Source: CAYGZM01 sp964354365
GTDB taxonomy: Bacteria; Planctomycetota; Phycisphaerae; Sedimentisphaerales; Anaerobacaceae
Assembly: GCA_964354365.1 (NCBI GenBank)
Contig: CAYGZM010000075.1
Span: 1 to 17,436 of the forward strand
Direction: 5' to 3'
Length of the DNA stretch: 17,436 nucleotides
Positions 15,431 through 17,436 of this stretch are shown piece by piece (within the stretch, counting starts at the first letter, position 1; every line of letters starts with the position of its first letter). The translations under genes were made by a program, and so were the position numbers. The notes beneath the pieces were generated by a model. It did no database searches. It had not been told where the DNA came from and was given only the letters and a program-made list of their open reading frames with translations.

Positions 15431-15437
15431 ACCTCCT
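15431..15437 (-). promoter_or_regulatory. Strong ribosome binding site of the two-barrel glycosidase
   Basis: AGGAGGT read on the minus strand, 7 nt before the ATG at 15423. It decides for this Met over the in-frame Met two codons later. Confidence 0.7.
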
Positions 15438-15562
15438 GTCCAAATTCCCTTTATAGATTCAGTAATAGCTCCTTCCCAGTCCATTTTCCCAAACTGCCGG
15501 CTCCATTCCGGAGCTGAGCCAGGCTGTATCGAATCATCTTCTGTATCGTTCGTCGGCCAAAC

Positions 15563-15934
15563 TCACTGGATATGCGTTGGACGCGACCTCTCACCAACTT
15601 TCTTGAAGTGCGACAGCGCACTTTCCCTATCGTCAAAATCTTTCAGCGTAAAATACATACTGGTGCCGCCGATAGTGATATAGTCGCCGTCAGCCAGCAG
15701 TGTGTCCTTGTCGATTTTGTTGCCGTTGACGAGAACGCCGTGCTTGCTGCCCATATCGACTGCGAAGTACTTGCCGCTGTCGGGGTCGAAATGGATCTTC
15801 ATGTGTTTGCGTGAGACCCGGTCATCAAGTATTTGGATTGGCAGCGCCTCAGACCGCCCAATGACATTTGTCCGCCGACCCAGAGGGTAGTAGTCCTCTT
15901 TCTGGGTTCCCGTCAGTACAATGATGGAAGCCAT
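15563..15934 (-). CDS. Stand-alone FHA (forkhead-associated) domain protein
   Basis: A 123-residue protein made almost entirely of one FHA domain, which binds phosphothreonine peptides. The expected residues are all present: 'IGR' (Gly26-Arg27), 'SRKH' (Ser41-His44), and 'VNG' (Asn70-Gly71) in the phosphopeptide-binding loops, with 'DMGSKHGVLVN' between them. A short charged tail follows from about 101. No signal peptide or membrane segment is seen, so it should be cytoplasmic. GAGGA about 6 nt before the ATG supports the start. It is preceded by a strong promoter and separated by 139 bp from the glycosidase downstream on the same strand. No kinase or secretion gene that would explain its partner lies in the window. 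Domain call is firm; role unknown. Confidence 0.92.
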   Translation of the reverse strand: MASIIVLTGTQKEDYYPLGRRTNVIGRSEALPIQILDDRVSRKHMKIHFDPDSGKYFAVDMGSKHGVLVNGNKIDKDTLLADGDYITIGGTSMYFTLKDFDDRESALSHFKKVGERSRPTHIQ

Positions 15935-16025
15935 CCTTAGTCCTCAAACATGCCCGATGGCGTGCTTCTGCAATGCCTCGCAGAGCCGCCGCTCCTTCAG
16001 GTCTTTCTAATTTTTATGTGGGCGT

Positions 16026-16055
16026 ATAATACTACCCCGCTTGTCAAAATGTCAA
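16026..16055 (-). promoter_or_regulatory. Sigma70-type promoter of the FHA gene with a dyad over the -35
   Basis: Read leftward, a perfect TTGACA (16050-16055), an 18-nt spacer and TATTAT (16026-16031). A second TTGACA occurs 2 nt further along (16042-16047). The two lie in an imperfect palindrome CTTGACATTTTGACAAG (16040-16056) that matches in 6 of 8 pairs and could be an operator. The predicted FHA leader is about 85 nt. Confidence 0.6.
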
Positions 16056-16069
16056 GTCATTTTTCCTAT

Positions 16070-16155
16070 AAACCGCCTGTCGGGGTTAAAAAGACTGTTT
16101 CTGAGTTCTGCGGCGTGCCTTTTGAGAGCCTTTTGCTAATCCCCGCAGGCGGTTT
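16070..16155. repeat. Inverted repeat spanning the stop codon of the dockerin-like gene
   Basis: AAACCGCCTGTCGGGG (16070-16085) pairs with CCCCGCAGGCGGTTT (16141-16155), giving 15 base pairs with one bulged T and a 55-nt loop. One arm lies in the last codons of the right-edge gene and the other in the spacer before the FHA promoter. No U tract follows in the direction of transcription, so it is not a standard terminator. It may be a large 3' stem-loop or a remnant of an element. Confidence 0.55.
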
Positions 16156-17436
16156 CGAGCCAATAATCAGCCAAAATGGCCACATCGGACATTCCGACGG
16201 CGCCGCTGAGGTCTATGTCCGTCCCTGAGCACCAGCTTGGCGGAATGCAACCCGAGTCGAGCCACCGTTCACCCACCGCGGCAAGGTCTCCAAAGTCAAT
16301 CGCGCCGCTGCCGTCTGCGTCGGCCCGGCCACATTTGATTGCCCTGGTCCACGAGATGGATAGCGGCATCGCCAAATCGTGGGAGCCGCTCAGCGATTGT
16401 GCATTCGCACTCGTGCTGCCGTAGGCAACTTTCGCCAGACGCGGCTCGTAGAAGGGCGCTTGGGTCGGGTCGGGATATTCCGGAATCTCGTCCATATTAA
16501 AGCCGATAACGTAGAGCATACCTGTCACCGGGTCCTCCGTTATGCCCGTCGCGTGGTGCATACTGTGGATTGTGATCTGCCGCGTGAGACTCAAGGCCCC
16601 GTCGGTTGAGAAACCATGTATTACGCTATCATTGAAGTCCTCGGGATTATACTGCGCCGATGCCAGATACAGCATATCCGTCGTGCTCGACACATACAGC
16701 GCCACGGGGTCTGGGACATAGTTCTCGCTGTCCGGCTGACCCAGCTCGACTCGCTCGTACGCCCCGTTCGGCTCGTATCGCCAAAGGAGGTCGCTCTCGT
16801 TGAGGCTGTTCGCGTTGATGACATAGACGTTGCCCGCATCGTCAATTTCAATCTCCCGCAGCGTGTTGCGATACTGGTTGTCGGCCGGCGGCGGGGGGTC
16901 GTCATACAGCTTCACAACGCTGTACGGCGGGCTTCCGGAGCCGAGCAATTGCAGCTTTGCCGCCGCAGCATAGGATTCCTCGCCGACGGGGTTGACCACA
17001 ACGGGCACGACATACACATAGTCGCCGTCAAAGGCGGCATCAAGAATCGGTCGGCCCACAGCATCCTCGCCTTCTCCCTGAATCCCGATGTACACGGTAG
17101 CGGATTTGTGATGGCGGGGGTCATCCGCATACGAACACTCGCCGGGCTCGATGATTTCGGTATCATTTGCATCAAGCCGCACCACGCCGTCTTCGGAGTT
17201 GACCTGATAGAGCTGGCCGTCCGCCCCCTGCACTATCCGGATATTCGAGCGTTCCGAGGACGGCGCGAAGTTCGCCGAATAACCCCCGTCGCTGTCAAAC
17301 GTATATAAGCGGTCCTTCATCTTGGTTGATGGGCTGCTCGAGCTCATCTTGCCGATTATCAGCAGGTCGTCGAGACTGCCCGGAAGGCTCACAAGCGGCA
17401 TCACGCCACCCGACTCCTTCATCGTCTCGCCGCCCA
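16136..17436 (-). CDS. Exported propeller-like protein with C-terminal dockerin-like domain, partial at right edge
   Basis: The frame stays open to the window edge and upstream of the first Met (17422) reads 'GGET', so the N-terminus is missing. The visible 430 residues contain repeated beta-strand units such as 'DAGNVYVINA', 'TTDMLYLASAQ' and 'VTGMLYVIGFN', suggesting a beta-propeller (NHL/YVTN-like). The last 63 residues form a dockerin type I-like pair of calcium-loop helices: 'DADGSGAIDFGDL...RWL' and 'DIDLSGAVGMSDVAIL..YWL'. Four Cys residues lie in this region. In planctomycetes such ends are common on exported proteins without any cellulosome; the binding partner is unknown. No catalytic residues can be named. 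The stop (TAG, 16136-16138) lies within an inverted repeat. Confidence 0.82.
   Translation of the reverse strand, partial: GGETMKESGGVMPLVSLPGSLDDLLIIGKMSSSSPSTKMKDRLYTFDSDGGYSANFAPSSERSNIRIVQGADGQLYQVNSEDGVVRLDANDTEIIEPGECSYADDPRHHKSATVYIGIQGEGEDAVGRPILDAAFDGDYVYVVPVVVNPVGEESYAAAAKLQLLGSGSPPYSVVKLYDDPPPPADNQYRNTLREIEIDDAGNVYVINANSLNESDLLWRYEPNGAYERVELGQPDSENYVPDPVALYVSSTTDMLYLASAQYNPEDFNDSVIHGFSTDGALSLTRQITIHSMHHATGITEDPVTGMLYVIGFNMDEIPEYPDPTQAPFYEPRLAKVAYGSTSANAQSLSGSHDLAMPLSISWTRAIKCGRADADGSGAIDFGDLAAVGERWLDSGCIPPSWCSGTDIDLSGAVGMSDVAILADYWLETACGD

Noticed and set aside
15500..15514. GCTCC-ATTCC-GGAGC hairpin between the FHA and glycosidase genes
   Set aside because: Five base pairs with no T tract; too weak to call a terminator.
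15935..16010. Short leader peptide ('LKERRLCEALQKHAIGHV') just upstream of the FHA gene
   Set aside because: The frame is open and its TGA overlaps the FHA ribosome site, but there is no ATG/GTG start with a ribosome site, so I could not support it.

Overview
The window reads as an accessory carbohydrate-catabolism region of a planctomycete, most likely of the class Phycisphaerae (Sedimentisphaerales-like). That assignment is an inference from several traits. Tat-exported sulfatases are clustered. A Gfo/Idh/MocA oxidoreductase carries a Tat signal. A two-repeat dockerin-like C-terminus has the 'D.D.SG.....D....L...WL' pattern common in that group. The coding sequence is GC-rich. No rRNA, tRNA, CRISPR array, transposase or integrase was seen.

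Layout. (1) Positions 1-1394, minus strand: the N-terminal part of a membrane-anchored, kinesin-light-chain-type TPR protein that runs off the left edge, with 126-bp tandem repeats. (2) Positions 1395-1771: a divergent intergenic region with promoters facing both ways. (3) Positions 1772-11407, plus strand: a tight gene series of anmK, murQ, a sodium:solute symporter, three Tat-exported sulfatases and a Tat-exported protein resembling a divergent NodB-type deacetylase. The first four genes overlap at their start/stop codons. (4) Positions 11576-13015, plus strand: a Tat-exported Gfo/Idh/MocA oxidoreductase with its own consensus-like promoter. (5) Positions 13102-15423, minus strand: a large secreted glycosidase with two apparent TIM-barrel domains, convergent with the oxidoreductase. 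(6) Positions 15563-15934, minus strand: a stand-alone FHA-domain protein behind a strong promoter. (7) Positions 16136-17436, minus strand: the C-terminal part of a propeller-like exported protein with a dockerin-like end, cut by the right edge.

How the genes may work together. AnmK phosphorylates 1,6-anhydro-MurNAc to MurNAc-6-P, and MurQ cleaves the lactyl ether to give GlcNAc-6-P. The symporter overlaps murQ and is a plausible importer of the sugar. The exported sulfatases and the deacetylase-like protein would remove substituents from an extracytoplasmic glycan first. I infer a utilisation locus for a muramic-acid-containing or amino-sugar glycan that is sulfated, or for peptidoglycan together with a sulfated polymer. 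Coupling a peptidoglycan-sugar salvage pathway to exported sulfatases in one apparent transcription unit is the most interesting point here. The double-barrel glycosidase and the variant formylglycine motif in the first sulfatase come next.
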